Shown here piece after piece: positions 43,874-54,830 of a stretch of DNA of 64,000 bases (the stretch's first letter is position 1; every line of letters begins with the position of its first letter). The position numbers and the translations under genes were made by a program. This stretch comes from Dipteris shenzhenensis. Lineage: Eukaryota; Polypodiophyta; Polypodiopsida; Gleicheniales. The stretch lies in the NCBI GenBank assembly GCA_047967505.1, contig CM106539.1. The stretch is one strand, 5' to 3'. Under the pieces are notes generated by a model, which saw only the letters and a list, made by a program, of their open reading frames with translations, had not been told where the DNA came from and did not search any database.

Positions 43874-44284
43874 TCACAGTAATGGCCATAAATACTGATT
43901 AAGCCAAATTCTCCTGAACGCACTGCCTGTATTTCTCAAGCCAAAAGGAGCAACCTGTTTTGTCTGTTCTTTCTGCACTGCCTTCGTGATCTTTCCAATA
44001 ATGTTTAAAGGTAATTCAGGAAAGTGTGTGCTTAGGAATACCCGACTATATGCCTCGAACTCCTCCTGTTCTATTGTCCAATTCCGAAACTCCTGTAACA
44101 GAACTTGCACAAAGGATTCTTGTTCCTCCTCTTCCGTAATCCAATGCCAAAATTCCACAAGCCAGGAATTCATTTCTGACTGTATTCCTTCATCCATGAA
44201 TCTTCTGCACCTTGTCCATTCTGAAACATCTCGCCTGATGCCCAAAGATGAATTTGCAGGATCGCAAGTGTTGAGAGTGCACAA
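43874..44284 (-). CDS. Unrecognised leader ORF of the Ty3 element
   Basis: 136 codons, open, immediately upstream of gag on the same strand. The middle contains two similar segments, EFWHWITEEEEQESFVQVLL and EFRNWTIEQEEFEAYSRVFL, an internal repeat of about 21-22 residues with conserved Trp, acidic run and hydrophobic end, suggesting paired helices. The C-terminal APFGLRNTGSAFRRI loosely resembles the PFGL.NA..TFQR motif of Ty3 RT, which may be chance. No signal peptide or membrane segment. I do not know its function; it may be a leader-encoded extra protein or an extended Gag N-terminus. Confidence 0.45.
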   Translation of the reverse strand: MCTLNTCDPANSSLGIRRDVSEWTRCRRFMDEGIQSEMNSWLVEFWHWITEEEEQESFVQVLLQEFRNWTIEQEEFEAYSRVFLSTHFPELPLNIIGKITKAVQKEQTKQVAPFGLRNTGSAFRRIWLNQYLWPLL

Positions 44285-44285
44285 G

Positions 44286-45700
44286 CACCCTCAAAGATGA
44301 AGAAGAAAAGACATTCATTCATGAGGAAGAAAGAGATACACAGGCTGAAATTCATCCATAGCTTTATTTCATTATGCAATGACATCCATCAAAAAGAGAT
44401 ACATCCATCAAAGATACGTGAGGAAGTTACCATGCATAAAGACACACCCCTTCACATCTCAGGTGTAAATGTACTTAATAGTGAGCACTCTTTAGCCTTA
44501 GTGTAGTGCCTATATCCCCTATTGACAGTGGTTTTGGTTTAAGATTGCTAAGATTTAGTATAAAAGTACAATTTTAAGTTCAAAATTTGACATGTTCTTT
44601 CCCCTTCTATCATCTTTGTCAATAATTCAAACATGGCATTACCAGACAAGCCCAGCAAACTACAACTCTACAAACATTTGGTGATGAATGTAATATTGTG
44701 CTGGGACAATAAACCACAAGAGAATACTAATGCAAAAATCCTAAGGCCAAACCTTCAAGAGAAGACTAATATTGTGCTAGGAAAACACACCACAAGAGAA
44801 GACTAATATTGTGCTGGGACAACACACCATAAGAGAAGACTAATGCAAAAATCCTAAGGCCAAACCCTCAAAATGCACAAGAGAATGCAGTTGAACATTT
44901 GGTGGTAAGGGTTGGCACACAAATGGGTGAGAGGCTCACATAGAGCTTGGTGAGGCAAGCTTGGCTATTGTCATAGATGCAATTTATGATATAGGTATTG
45001 CTACACACATTAAGGAGGCCACCAACTATAGGTCTACCTAATGCCAAGAGTAAGAGTGTCAAAACCCAACTACTGTAGAAGGTTTGCAACAAATACAACA
45101 AAACACAAATCAAGAATGCATCCATACATTAGACATGAGATTGCAAGAGTCTATAACTTTTCACCTACACTTTTGTGTTTTAGCCCCATGTATTGGAGAA
45201 ACATCTTTAGATTTGAATATAATGAGTACATTGTATTTTTGAGTCTATTATATCATAATGGGAATTTCTTTCAAATATGCTATTCATGTTCTATTTGTGA
45301 ACACTTTGAGAAAGTAATTTGTATCAATGCACACAAATCTTATAAACATTTCATAAATTATGTGGTGGGTGTTTTACTTTTGATTGTTTTTGTGAATTTT
45401 TGGATGCAAGATGAATAATCCGGTCATCTTTTTTATTGCTATGTGATTCATTTGAGAGTGGTTGTGGGATGCTATCATTTACATTTGAAATTTGCATGTG
45501 TAAGAGACAAGATGTTAAGTAAACTTTATAGTGCATATTATCATATCCATTCTATGTTGCATTTAGCATGGGCATCATACCATTGCTCTCCTCAACCTCA
45601 CTAGCTTCACTAAGTAATTTAATCTAATCCTCCTCTTACTGAATTACCATTAGCCATGACTTCTTTAATGAACCATTAACCTACATTTTCCAATGCATTG
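44286..45700. other. Unassigned sequence with a tandem repeat at 44640-44870
   Basis: At 44690-44870, units with CAAGAGAAGACTAATATTGTGCTGGGACAACACACC and ATGCAAAAATCCTAAGGCCAA alternate, about four copies of 45-50 bp. The plus frame at 45041-45418 (125 codons) is not recognised and has no supporting features. Part of 44286-44520 could be LTR of the preceding element. Confidence 0.45.
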
Positions 45701-45739
45701 ATGTTCTTGTAGCCCTAGGTCTACAACATTGAATCCTTT

Positions 45740-46836
45740 CAAGAGGCATAGATTCCAAAACAATAAATCATGTTAGTAGCCCTTCATGGTTTCAAACAAC
45801 TGTGTCTCATTGAATGAAGAGAATCATATGCACTCCAATTGTGCTCACATACACCTGGTGATGTAGCTACTAAGAGCACATGTGTTGCAACATGATGCAA
45901 TTCTAATGTCTCTCCACAATATTCCTTCCACCAAGTTGGTGTAACAATAATTTTGATAGCATCATAATACCAAGAGTTTGCAAATAAACCTTTATAATTT
46001 GTGTATTTCACTCATTTGTTGGTAGGTTGCTTGACCCTGATCTTGTGGCGGTGGTGTAACTTTTTACAAACCTCTTGAAATTTGATTTTGGCTTTAGGAT
46101 GCGTGATTTTTGGTAGGCATCTAATATTGTGGATGCAAGGAAGAGGCTTTACTTTGGTCTCTTGGCAACAACTTTTTACAAACCAAAAATTGCTTATGAC
46201 TTTAGGATTTTTTTATTTGACTCCATGAAAAGGGGTGTGCATTTGCTTCCACCTTTTCTTTGCCGACAATAAAATTATTTGCTACAAATTGCACATATTC
46301 CATCACTTGACATATTGCTTCTAACCATTTTTAATAAACTTTACCCATCATAAATGAATATTGAGCAACCATCCATAGAACAAGAAGTGTATTAACAATT
46401 GTCTCTAGTAGCAAGAATAGTGCAATCTTTGTTAGAATTGGTGCAATTGCTTTGTCGATTGTTCCCTAAACACAGCATGTAGATACTGGTGACTCTTTAT
46501 AAAATTCATAAGAATATTTGCATCTTGAAACATTGGTGGAACAAAAGAGAGTTATCTACTAAATTCTTTCAATAATAAGCTAAGAGTATGTGCATCAAAT
46601 GGCACCCATGCTAAATATGGATACTTCACCATGATTACTTATTGTTTTATAGCTTGCTACATTATCTAATGTTACTAATGTACTGATATTTCTTCTTCCA
46701 TCGACCTTGGCTATTTCTCTCATATACTTTAACAATGTAAGGGAGATGTAAGGCGACCATGGTTTGCTTGCACATTACATTTATCAAGGGTCTACTTTAC
46801 TTGCTCGTCCACCCATCAAACGTAACAGTATAATCT
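45740..46836 (-). pseudogene. hAT transposase fragment
   Basis: At the minus 5' end, TVTFDGWTSK (46832-46800) matches the DGWT block of the hAT catalytic region. At the 3' end, frame 46011-45784 reads TWWKEYCGETLELHHVATHVLL and SPGVCEHNWSAYDSLHSMRH, the C-terminal hAT dimerisation domain (usual WWxxYG ... A..(I/V)LS ... GCERNWS.(F/Y)..IH). The region between contains many stops and shifts with occasional hAT-like words. It cuts and pastes DNA in active elements; this copy is dead. Its 5' end is cut off at the LTR starting 46845. Confidence 0.82.
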
Positions 46837-46844
46837 TACATGGG

Positions 46845-47203
46845 TGTGGGAGAGTGTAGATCAAATACATTTATGAACTATTTATCTTTAACAATGATAT
46901 AGGATGTATGGAAAACCTTACTGGGAGTTAGTTGTGCAACCGTTGATGAGGCGCGTCTGCAAGTTAGTAAGCAACTACTATATGTAGGTGTTTTGTCCAG
47001 TTTTATGCCTATTCTATATATGTTGTTGTGATAGAAGCATTTGCAATACAAGAAATATGCAGTTGTTCACCTTAATCGCCTATCTATGTTGCACTCTCGA
47101 TCTTTAGTTGATGTGTTCTCTTTCAGAAGTTTTGAATGCATTCTTGAAGATGTTGTATTTCTACTAGCAGGTAGATTTCAGGATTAAATCTCTACCTGTT
47201 ACA
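46845..47203 (+). repeat. Ty3-family LTR, plus orientation
   Basis: It starts TGTGGGAGAGTG and ends CTACCTGTTACA. The inverted sequence at 63398-63828 is a second copy with the same ends and an extra 70 bp inside. The 3' end carries a hairpin CAGGTAGA ... TCTACCTG (about 47168-47199). Short Ty3 integrase-like words (AFYPQGDGQSE) at about 47290-47335 suggest a rearranged junction just downstream. Confidence 0.65.
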
Positions 47204-47458
47204 CTAGCGATCATGCTAATAAATTGGGCATTTTGATCGAATGCGGCAAAGGAGTTGAAAGACAAAGAAGTCAGTCAACATGTCGAAGCCGCAGGCATTC
47301 TACCCACAAGGGGATGGACAATCAGAATGAATGAATCGAATCCTGAAATAGTTAATGATGATTAAGGAGATTAAGTCAACCCTATCTGCGCCTACAAGCA
47401 ATCCGACGCTACAAAGCAATTAGCCATTTTTTATTATGAACATGAGAAGAGAGAGCAT

Positions 47459-47701
47459 ATGGCTCCTTCATGCATATGTTGTGGAAGCAGAGCGCATGTC
47501 ATAGAATGCACACACACATCGTCTAGTCTGTGGAATGAGAACCTCCAACACTTGCAGGGAGAAATCAATATTCTCTACCGTGCTCTCCAGGCTCTAAGGA
47601 ACCTCCAACAGACAACTGTGAATGGTGAGAATTGTGAAGCACTTCAAGAGATTATCAGCAATGTGCGGAAATTAATCCGCAATTTGCAACAGAAGAGGTA
47701 A
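47459..47701 (+). CDS. Small ORF with a zinc-knuckle-like start and coiled region
   Basis: 80 codons, ATG at 47459. CICCGSRAHVIEC near the N-terminus is a CX2CX4HX3C arrangement. The rest is Leu/Asn/Gln-rich with heptad-like spacing (LQHLQGEINILYRALQALRNL), probably a coiled coil. It lies between a Ty3 LTR and gag, so it may be an N-terminal gag segment of that element or a separate small ORF. No family is recognised; coding status is uncertain. Confidence 0.35.
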   Translation: MAPSCICCGSRAHVIECTHTSSSLWNENLQHLQGEINILYRALQALRNLQQTTVNGENCEALQEIISNVRKLIRNLQQKR

Positions 47702-48229
47702 GAATTCCTTGCAGGAGAAATCATGAATGGAAATGTCGGGGAGCATTGAGGCTGGCATATATATTTCAATCTGAAGACCGAAGGGAGAAGGAGTTGAGCA
47801 ATGTCACAGAATGTTCATGGAGAGAGTGGTAGTGGATGTCATACATGGAGGAAACGGAGTCATTTCCTCAACATATCAATCGTCTCTACTTTACAAGGGC
47901 CCAGGCAAGGGTCGTATTGATGCAAATGAGGAAGGACCTGGCACAACAGTTGGAACGCAAGAAGAGGTAGGAGAACCGTTTGAAATCTAGCCAGAATTGG
48001 ATGAAATTGCTTCGAGTTTGAAAGATGAAGACCAGGTTCCTGGTAACACAACGTCAGGTGAAGATCCTTCCACTAATTTTGGAGGAAGTTCAGAATACCA
48101 AGACACAGTTAATGCAAAAAACCTCACATGGTATCCATCAGAAACCTTCATTCGGACAACTTTTGGGTACCACGCGCAGGAGTTGGGCTGTATGTAGGAG
48201 CGCAAAGGTTGTTTGATCCACTCTCAAGC

Positions 48230-49410
48230 AAACCCTGCCCAAGGAGAGCAAAACCAGCGTTCCAATCAATCCAGCAGTCAACATGCAGAACCCTAGAGTT
48301 CGCTCTAGTAAATTCTGTGGCAAGACAAAACAAGACCCTGATAGTCACATTGCGCAATTTGAGACCCAATGGGTAGCAAGTGGTTTCGAAGGTTAGCTTG
48401 GCGATGCGGTCAAGAAGGAACAATTGGAAGTAACCTTGGTAGGCAGGGCCATGAGTTGGTTCATTCAATATGGTATGAATCACTTTCTGGATTATGATGC
48501 TTTGAAACAAGCTATTCTGTCAAGATTCCGACAAGAGAAAACACCATAAGCAATCCTCAAGAAACTTCGACAATTGAAACAAAAGGATCTATTGGTAGAA
48601 GACTATGGCCAGAAGTTCTAAAATCTGAACCAGAGGCTAGCCAGACCGACTAAGGAACAATTGGGGGATTACTTATGCAAAGGGTTAAATAAGGAATTGA
48701 GAAGTGCTGTGACGGGAAGGGATACGTTGGCAAGAGCCAACGACTTCGACGACATGGTCGTAGCTACACAACGTGTGGAACAGAGATTTGGTATGACCAA
48801 AAGCAAATCAATCAAGGGGAAAAAGAAGGATGCAAAGGATTTATATTCGGACACAGATTCGAACGAAGACTCTAACACCGATAGTGAGGATGATGATGTG
48901 GAATCCGAGTCCAAGGAAGATGATTTGGATGCTTCGGATGATGAGGACATGAAGTCCAAGAGAAAAAGAAAAAAGAAATCCAAGAAGGGAAAGTCCAAGG
49001 GGAGTTCCAAGTCTAAGAAAAAGGCAAAAGCTCCCTTCGGGGATGAAAAGCTAGAGAAAAAGATCAAAAAGCATTTGAAAAGTATGGGGCTATCAGAAGC
49101 CAGTACATCTAAGAAAGCACAATGTGAGTTTTGCCTCAAACAGAATCATGAAAGTGCCAATTGCTGGTACAATCCAAATTATAGGGGGTGCTTGCCTCCT
49201 CACATGCAAGCTGTTGTAGCAGCGAGACAACCACCTATAGCCAATCAAGTAGGGGTAAATGAGAATGCTAACCAGATGAGAAGACTGGCATATCAAAATT
49301 GGGGAAATAATCCTCGACAAGCCAATACAAGTAATGATGCACAGAATTGCACATATTGTGGAAAAGCTGGACACAGGCAAGGTCCAAGATGTGAACTCTA
49401 GTGTAAACAC
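48230..49410 (+). pseudogene. Ty3 gag with two zinc knuckles
   Basis: The main frame 48661-49401 (246 codons) runs from GDYLCKGLNKELRSAV through a Asp/Glu/Ser-rich and a Lys-rich stretch to knuckles CEFCLKQNHESANC (CX2CX4HX4C) and CTYCGKAGHRQGPRC (CX2CX4HX5C). Upstream, shifted frames carry capsid words (DSHIAQFETQWVASGF, AMSWFIQYG, LLVEDYGQKF). It is homologous to the minus-strand gag at 42.1-43.8 kb. Stops before 48661 and at 49402 break it. Confidence 0.85.
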
Positions 49411-49559
49411 CACAATGAGAGGGGCATCCCGATTGTTCAATACCAGACATAATCATAAACGCAAAATCCACTAGGCCAATGCTGTGATAATATAGCTCGA
49501 GCAGAATGGAGTAGAGGAAGGACCGAGAAAATTGAAGTAGACAGAAGCACAAGAGAAGA

Positions 49560-50085
49560 AGGTTATGGAGTCGGTATTGGCTATTTTATGTGATTGCTCA
49601 AGATGTAACCAGGAGAGTGACATGTCGGAAGGACAAAATGATCCAGCAACTCTGGTTGTAACAAGGTCTAAAGGACCAATCCCAAAGGAAGAAAAATTGC
49701 CAATGGTAGACAAACGCAAACACCCAATTGATTGGGATGAGCAAAAGAAAGTTCGACATGAGGTTCTTAAAGCCTTGTATAAGGTAAATGCAAATAAAAA
49801 GGTTAAGTGGGCATTGATGGACACCACATAACCCATACCTGCTAAAGTAAAGATGGATGAATCAATACAACCAGCAAAGAACAAAGTACAACCTCAACAT
49901 GCAAATCCAGCAGTGATTGAGGTGGAACCAAAGGAAGATCAGGCTAATAGTAGAGGGGGCATAGTACAACCTGAGGTACCTGATATGCAAGATGAAAGCT
50001 AGAAAGTAGACATTCCAAAAAAGAAAGGGGCTTGCAAAGACGCTCAGCCGAGCATTGGTGTACTTAAGGAATAAAAAAAGGAGGT
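49560..50085 (+). pseudogene. Ty3 linker region after gag
   Basis: Plus frame 49565-49831 reads ILCDCSRCNQESDMSE, TRSKGPIPKEEKLPMV and KKVRHEVLKALYKVNANKKV, and continues after a stop with Pro/Gln/Glu-rich sequence to about 50080. This corresponds to the part between gag and protease. No protease or RT follows; the element is truncated here, next to a GC-richer block. Confidence 0.55.
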
Positions 50086-50329
50086 AATGTTCCCATGCCC
50101 CAGAACCCGCCTCCTCCGAGAGTACGTCCCTTCTCATCCATACCGGTTGCACCGATGAATGCAAGCCTTGGCACATTCGTTTCAATGCTGGTACCAGCAA
50201 CTACGTGGATACCACCACCTGGGTCAGGCTTAAGGCTAGCCCTGTGCCCCGTTAGGCCCATCGTAACACCACCTCCGCTAGCCGCTCAAATAGTGTTAAC
50301 TGATGAGGCGATGTGCATTTGGTGAATGC
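50086..50329 (+). other. GC-rich block with a short Pro-rich frame
   Basis: The plus frame 50095-50325 reads Pro-rich (PQNPPPPRVRPF, TPPPLAAQ). Base composition is clearly richer in G and C than the neighbours. I do not recognise the product, and it may be non-coding. Confidence 0.3.
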
Positions 50330-50890
50330 CCCAGGAGGTAGGATAGATCTTGCCATGTGTGCGGTGAGATCACAAGTTAGCGGGATACGGATAGCATGCC
50401 GGGCGGCGATGTAGTTATCGTGATGGGCGTGGGGATTGATAATCACAATGGGCGGCATGATAGGAGTGAAGCGACGATCGACAGAGTAAGCATATAGCGA
50501 CAAGTGGTGGAATAAGAATGACAGCGAGCGGTGTGATCGACGTAATGTGCCGATCGAAGGAATACAGATATGACCACAGGCATGGAGGTGGGTACACTGC
50601 GCTAGTGGTGGAGTAGCAGGATAGCAACAGTCAGTGGGATATCTCTAAAGTCATAGGTCAACGGCTGTCAGATCGACGGGATAGTAACTCTGACACGCAT
50701 TTAATCGGGGTAGCAGGCTAGGGCATGGTCAGAAGTTAGGTCGGCAGGGTAGCTCTATGGTACCGAGTCAACGGTGTTTGACTAGTGGGATATGACTAAT
50801 GCACCGACCGACAGGATATTTGATCGGTGGGATAACCCTATGGTGCCGACTTGATGAGATAGTGAAGCACACTATCGTCGACTGATTTTT
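50330..50890 (+). repeat. Degenerate GATCGRYGGGATA minisatellite
   Basis: Words such as AGCGGGATACGGATAG, CGACGGGATAGTAACTC, AGTGGGATATGAC, GACAGGATATTTGATC and CGGTGGGATAACCC recur every 25-45 bp, often beside CCGAC or GATCGAC. Roughly twelve decayed units can be followed to about 50870. Confidence 0.6.
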
Positions 50891-51409
50891 GTGGATTTTT
50901 TGAAGGTTTTGGGTTTCTGTCCTGGATTTGTTATGCTAGGGGGGTGCTACACTACCTAGTTCACCTACACAATGAAAAAAACTTGAAGAAAAAACACTTT
51001 TTGCAAGCAAAAATGTAAAACTCCATGAGGGGTGAGTTCTAGAACAAAAAACAACTTCAAAATTTGGTAAGCATCAACATTTTTTGTTGTTTTTTGATGG
51101 GTTTGGACCTCACACACTCCTTAGCAATCACACACACTAAGTTCCTATCAACTTAAAACACTAGAAGGCATTAAAAACAAGCTTCAAATGCTCCCAAATG
51201 ACTTTCCAACAAGAAAAAATAGTTTTTCTACTTTTTTGTCCTCACTCTCACTTCCTCCCTCTCTCTTCTCCTACAACTCCACTAACAAGCTCCAAGTTAG
51301 GCTTGAAGACTTGTCCAATGGGTAGATATCGAAAGGAAAACAAGTGCAAATGCAAAAACATACCTTTTCTCCCTGGTACCAATGCCAAAAACATGGTGGG
51401 TCTCAGGGG
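50891..51409. other. Unassigned sequence
   Basis: No gene or clear repeat recognised. Proximity to the following repeat suggests it may belong to the same retroelement. Confidence 0.35.
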
Positions 51410-52525
51410 TGACTCACATGTCATGGGGATGTTGAAGAGGTGCCGATGGAGCCTCCACTCTAAGATACTCCTTTTGAGAGCAATGCAAGGCATGAGTCAT
51501 CCGCAAGTGTCACTCAAGCGGCCTCCATATTGTTGCAATGTGTTTCCACATGAGAAAGAGGGAAGGGAAAGAGGGGAGAATAGAGGGGAGAAGAGAGGGA
51601 CAAGGAGAAGGAGAAGAGGAGATTGAAAGGGGATGGAGTGATAAACACAAGGGCACTACAATGGAAACAAGAGAACACCCAAAACACTCTCTTGGAAGAG
51701 AAGATGGAGCTTGTATTTGCAAACAACAATGAAGACCAAAATCAACACTTTTGCCTTTTATACAAGTCACCTTTTGAAGGGAGGCCCAACCCTTTTCCTT
51801 TTAGCACTCTCCTACTCTTTTACAACCAAAGGCTCTTGGACCCGTAGGGTGCCAAGGCATATTGCTATTCTTTGCATCTCTCCCTACTAGCGGAAATAGC
51901 ATTTGTGTGAACCATATTGAAGCGCTTGGGACCAAAATTGGGATTAGGAGGTGTTCCTAATCGGCTCCCAAATAGCATTTGTGTTAGCCTCGCGCCTCCT
52001 AGGCTTAGGTGATTTGGGGCTCAAACTCCTTGAGCGCCCTCATGCCTTAAGCCATTTGGGGCTCGAACCCCATGAACGTAGCCAAAACTTGGAGTGGCGA
52101 GGCTTAGCTTCTGCGAGACACTCAACAGCAACCTGGCACGTTGCTTGGATGCTTTTGCCTCAGGATATTTGGGGATCAAACTCCCTGAGTTTGAGCTGTA
52201 CTCCTTTCATGGCTATTGTCATTGGCGTGGCTATTTCCGTGAACGTAGACATGAAATGTGCATGTTGCTTGCAATCTTTGGTCTTGGGTGTTAGCTGGAA
52301 CATACAACCTGTGCCTGGATTCTTGGACTTTGGGTATTTGGGGATCAAACTCCCTGAGTTTGTGCTATACTCCTTCCATGTGCACATTGCCTGCAATCAT
52401 TGGCCTTTGGGTATCTGGGGGTCAAACTCCTTGAGCTTGTCCATTGAAGTAGATCATGCATCTTGATCACCTCTAATCACTGATTACCCTGCTTTCGATG
52501 ACTGTACTCTATGGATGTTAACATC
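51410..52525 (+). repeat. LTR-like dispersed repeat, copy 2
   Basis: Direct repeat of 24505-25376, with the same start (TGACTCACATGTCATGGGGAT) and end (CTCTATGGATGTTAACAT). It is longer because the GGATATTTGGGGATCAAACTC unit of about 130 bp is expanded to several tandem copies between 52000 and 52450. The long plus frame 51951-52466 is a by-product of this repeat. Confidence 0.65.
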
Positions 52526-54590
52526 AACCACTTTTGCAACCATAATAAACACTCTCCCCCTCACCCTCTTCTTCTCATGACTCAATTGTGGTCCACGTTA
52601 CCCCACCGCGAAGCTATGGACCACATTGTTGTCAAATGAAGAGTGGCTTTTGGCCAGCTTTTTATAAGGAGGAAGTGGGCAAGAAGCCCAGTAAATATAA
52701 TTGTTGGTACATGACACAATACTACCGGTATATAATACCGATAGTATATACAATTTAACCATCAGTAGAGGTAATTATCTTGCCTATATATTAGTTATTA
52801 TTGCATGATGCAAATAAAGCAAAATCCCAAATACTAGTGCTTGCGAGAAAGAATCACGCCAAATACTAGTTGCACCCAAATGTATATGCCAAAATGAAAG
52901 GCAATATCACCAAACCCTCAACGGCTCAAAGCATCAAAATGCATTTGACTCATGTGCATATACTATGCATCCATATGAGAAGAGTATGAGAAAATCTAGC
53001 CCAAAAGAAAATGTCAACCTGCAATGACAAAACAATGGCAAACCCTATGCCAATAAGAGCCAAATGCCTCAAGCATAGACGCCATCCATGGGGATAAGCA
53101 TAATCAATGTCTCATCCAAGAAAGCATAGCACTATTAGTGCATCAATTGCAATATGTCAAAGCTGTCCCTCAACATAAAATAACATTTGTGTGCTAAACA
53201 TCTATCAACAAAGCATCCTCAAATCATCCCATAAGGCAATCTGGGCCTATCAGCGCATTCAACAAGATCACAATGTATCCAAATGGCCTATAAAGCATCC
53301 ATTGCAACCCAATGTAACCACAAATGAGCGCACGTAGCTCAGACTACAACCAGAGTGATCTGTGTAAGGTATATCCAAGAAATCACTGCCTCACGGTAAT
53401 TATTGCTAGTGAAAATAGAACCAGGGATGTCTCAAAACATGGGCATCACTGCATAATAGGACTGAGCAAGAAAATCTACAAATATATTTCATTTGCTAGA
53501 TCTCCAAAATCCCAACCGATGGATGTGAAACTGAGAGTCAACCCTTGCAGTTTACCAACAAATAAACCTTAGGTAGCTTAGACCTTAGCAAAAAATACCA
53601 CGTGGCAAAAATCTAGAACCTTAGAGAAAATCTGAAGCAGAAGATGAGTTTGTACACACATAGTATCACAGATCTGCAAAATCTCCACAAAATCGCTCAA
53701 AAACTTGTAGGTAGCGGTTTCATTTCAACTATGTCTTTAAAAATGCACGTGGTAATATGGAGGCAAGAGCATTTTATCTCAATAGGAAACTTTAGTTAGT
53801 CCTTATTTCAAATCAATTGAGTCATGAATCTCATGTGTCACCAAGTCTAGTAGTGTACCATTGGTTCATCCATTTTTCTTTCAATAGTTTATCATGAGTA
53901 ACTATTCTTTCAGATATGGCTTTTAACTGTGTTGCTTTTTTTAGGACCAAGTATTTAGTCATAGGCTAAGTTTATTTTGCATACATGTTATGAAGATACT
54001 CATTCAAGTTATGAAATGTCATGGCTCGATGTTGGGAACTTGTGATTCATGCATGATAACAAATATATGGAAGAATAAATTTTATAATCACTAGCTTGTT
54101 GCTATTTTTCACACCATGCACATGGCCATAATATAAAAATATGCCAATTCATTCATATGTGCTAATTTGGAGAAGTAATCACTTAACTCAACAATTACAA
54201 AATAGCTAGTTCTTTACCAAAAGAGTTTTGCTTTCAAGTCATGGGGCTTGAGGGTCTACATCACTTCATTTCTTAATGATTGATATTCTTTTTCATGTGA
54301 TTTTTCATGAGTTGTTTGCATAAATTATTTGCTAAAATTGAGTACTTAGTCATAATTGAGTTTTGCACAAGCTTTTAAATAAATCTTGGTTGGATTTCTT
54401 TTTTGCCTTATCTTGGATCTCACTCCCTCCTTCACATTGCTAGCTCTATTAAAGACCATATGACCTCCTTTCTCTACTATCTTCTTGCTTTGCAGGGGGG
54501 GCACCTCTTATTTTCTTTTACTAATTTTGATTTGTAAGACCTGCATCTTCTCAAACTAGCTTCACATTGCTATTCCATCAATTTTAGTGT
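52526..54590. other. Unassigned AT-rich sequence
   Basis: No recognisable genes, terminal repeats or arrays. ATACTACCGGTATATAATACCG at about 52730 forms a small inverted repeat. The GTAGCTCAG word near 53334 is not part of a tRNA. Confidence 0.45.
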
Positions 54591-54599
54591 ACCACATGT

Positions 54600-54830
54600 G
54601 CATCCATATGGACATGTATTTTAATTAACTTTAGGGAACATATCACAACAACAAGAGGTATTTTTAATTCAACTTTTTTTTTTGGTTAGTTCATAAGTAA
54701 AGAGGGGGGGTTTATTGGGGGGGGGGAGTAATTTTAGTTGATGGTTTTTAAATACCCCTTGAATGCATGTGATACATAGGATTTCTTAGTAGTGCACCCC
54801 TTGAGTGTATTTATTCATATTGCAACATCA
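54600..54830 (+). mobile_element. Diverged relative of the 14330 MITE
   Basis: The right part, TTGAATGCATGTGATACATAG then TAGTAGTGCACCCCTTGAG (54759-54813), aligns with TTGAACGCACATGATATAGAG ... TAGTGACCCCCCTGAG at 14530-14576. The left part, CATATCACAACAACAAGAGG then TATTTTTAATT (54628-54665), aligns with CCTATCACGTGAGTTCAACA ... TATTTTTAATT at 14359-14390. The outer left end is unclear, and G runs have grown in the middle. No target duplication was found. Confidence 0.55.

Larger units (their letters stand above)
38250..44285 (-). mobile_element. Large Ty3-type retrotransposon, LTRs not identified
   Basis: Minus-strand order from 44284: leader ORF (43874-44284), gag (43820-42398), linker, protease (41623-41021), RT (40732-39831), RNase H (39794-39435), integrase (39318-38257). 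The integrase C-terminus stops at about 38250 next to a satellite array, so the 3' end is lost. A 5' LTR may lie above 44285, but no paired copy is present. Several domains are open over hundreds of bases, so it is less decayed than most neighbours. Confidence 0.88.

Noticed and set aside
48669-49139. 156-codon minus frame opposite gag
   Set aside because: Antisense of the Lys/Asp/Glu-rich gag stretch, giving a Phe/Ser/Leu-rich shadow.
51951-52466. 171-codon plus frame
   Set aside because: It follows the expanded 130-bp repeat of the LTR-like family; repetitive words explain the open frame.
53330-53420. Possible tRNA from GTAGCTCAG at 53334
   Set aside because: No acceptor stem, no T-loop GTTCRANNC at the right distance and no cloverleaf.
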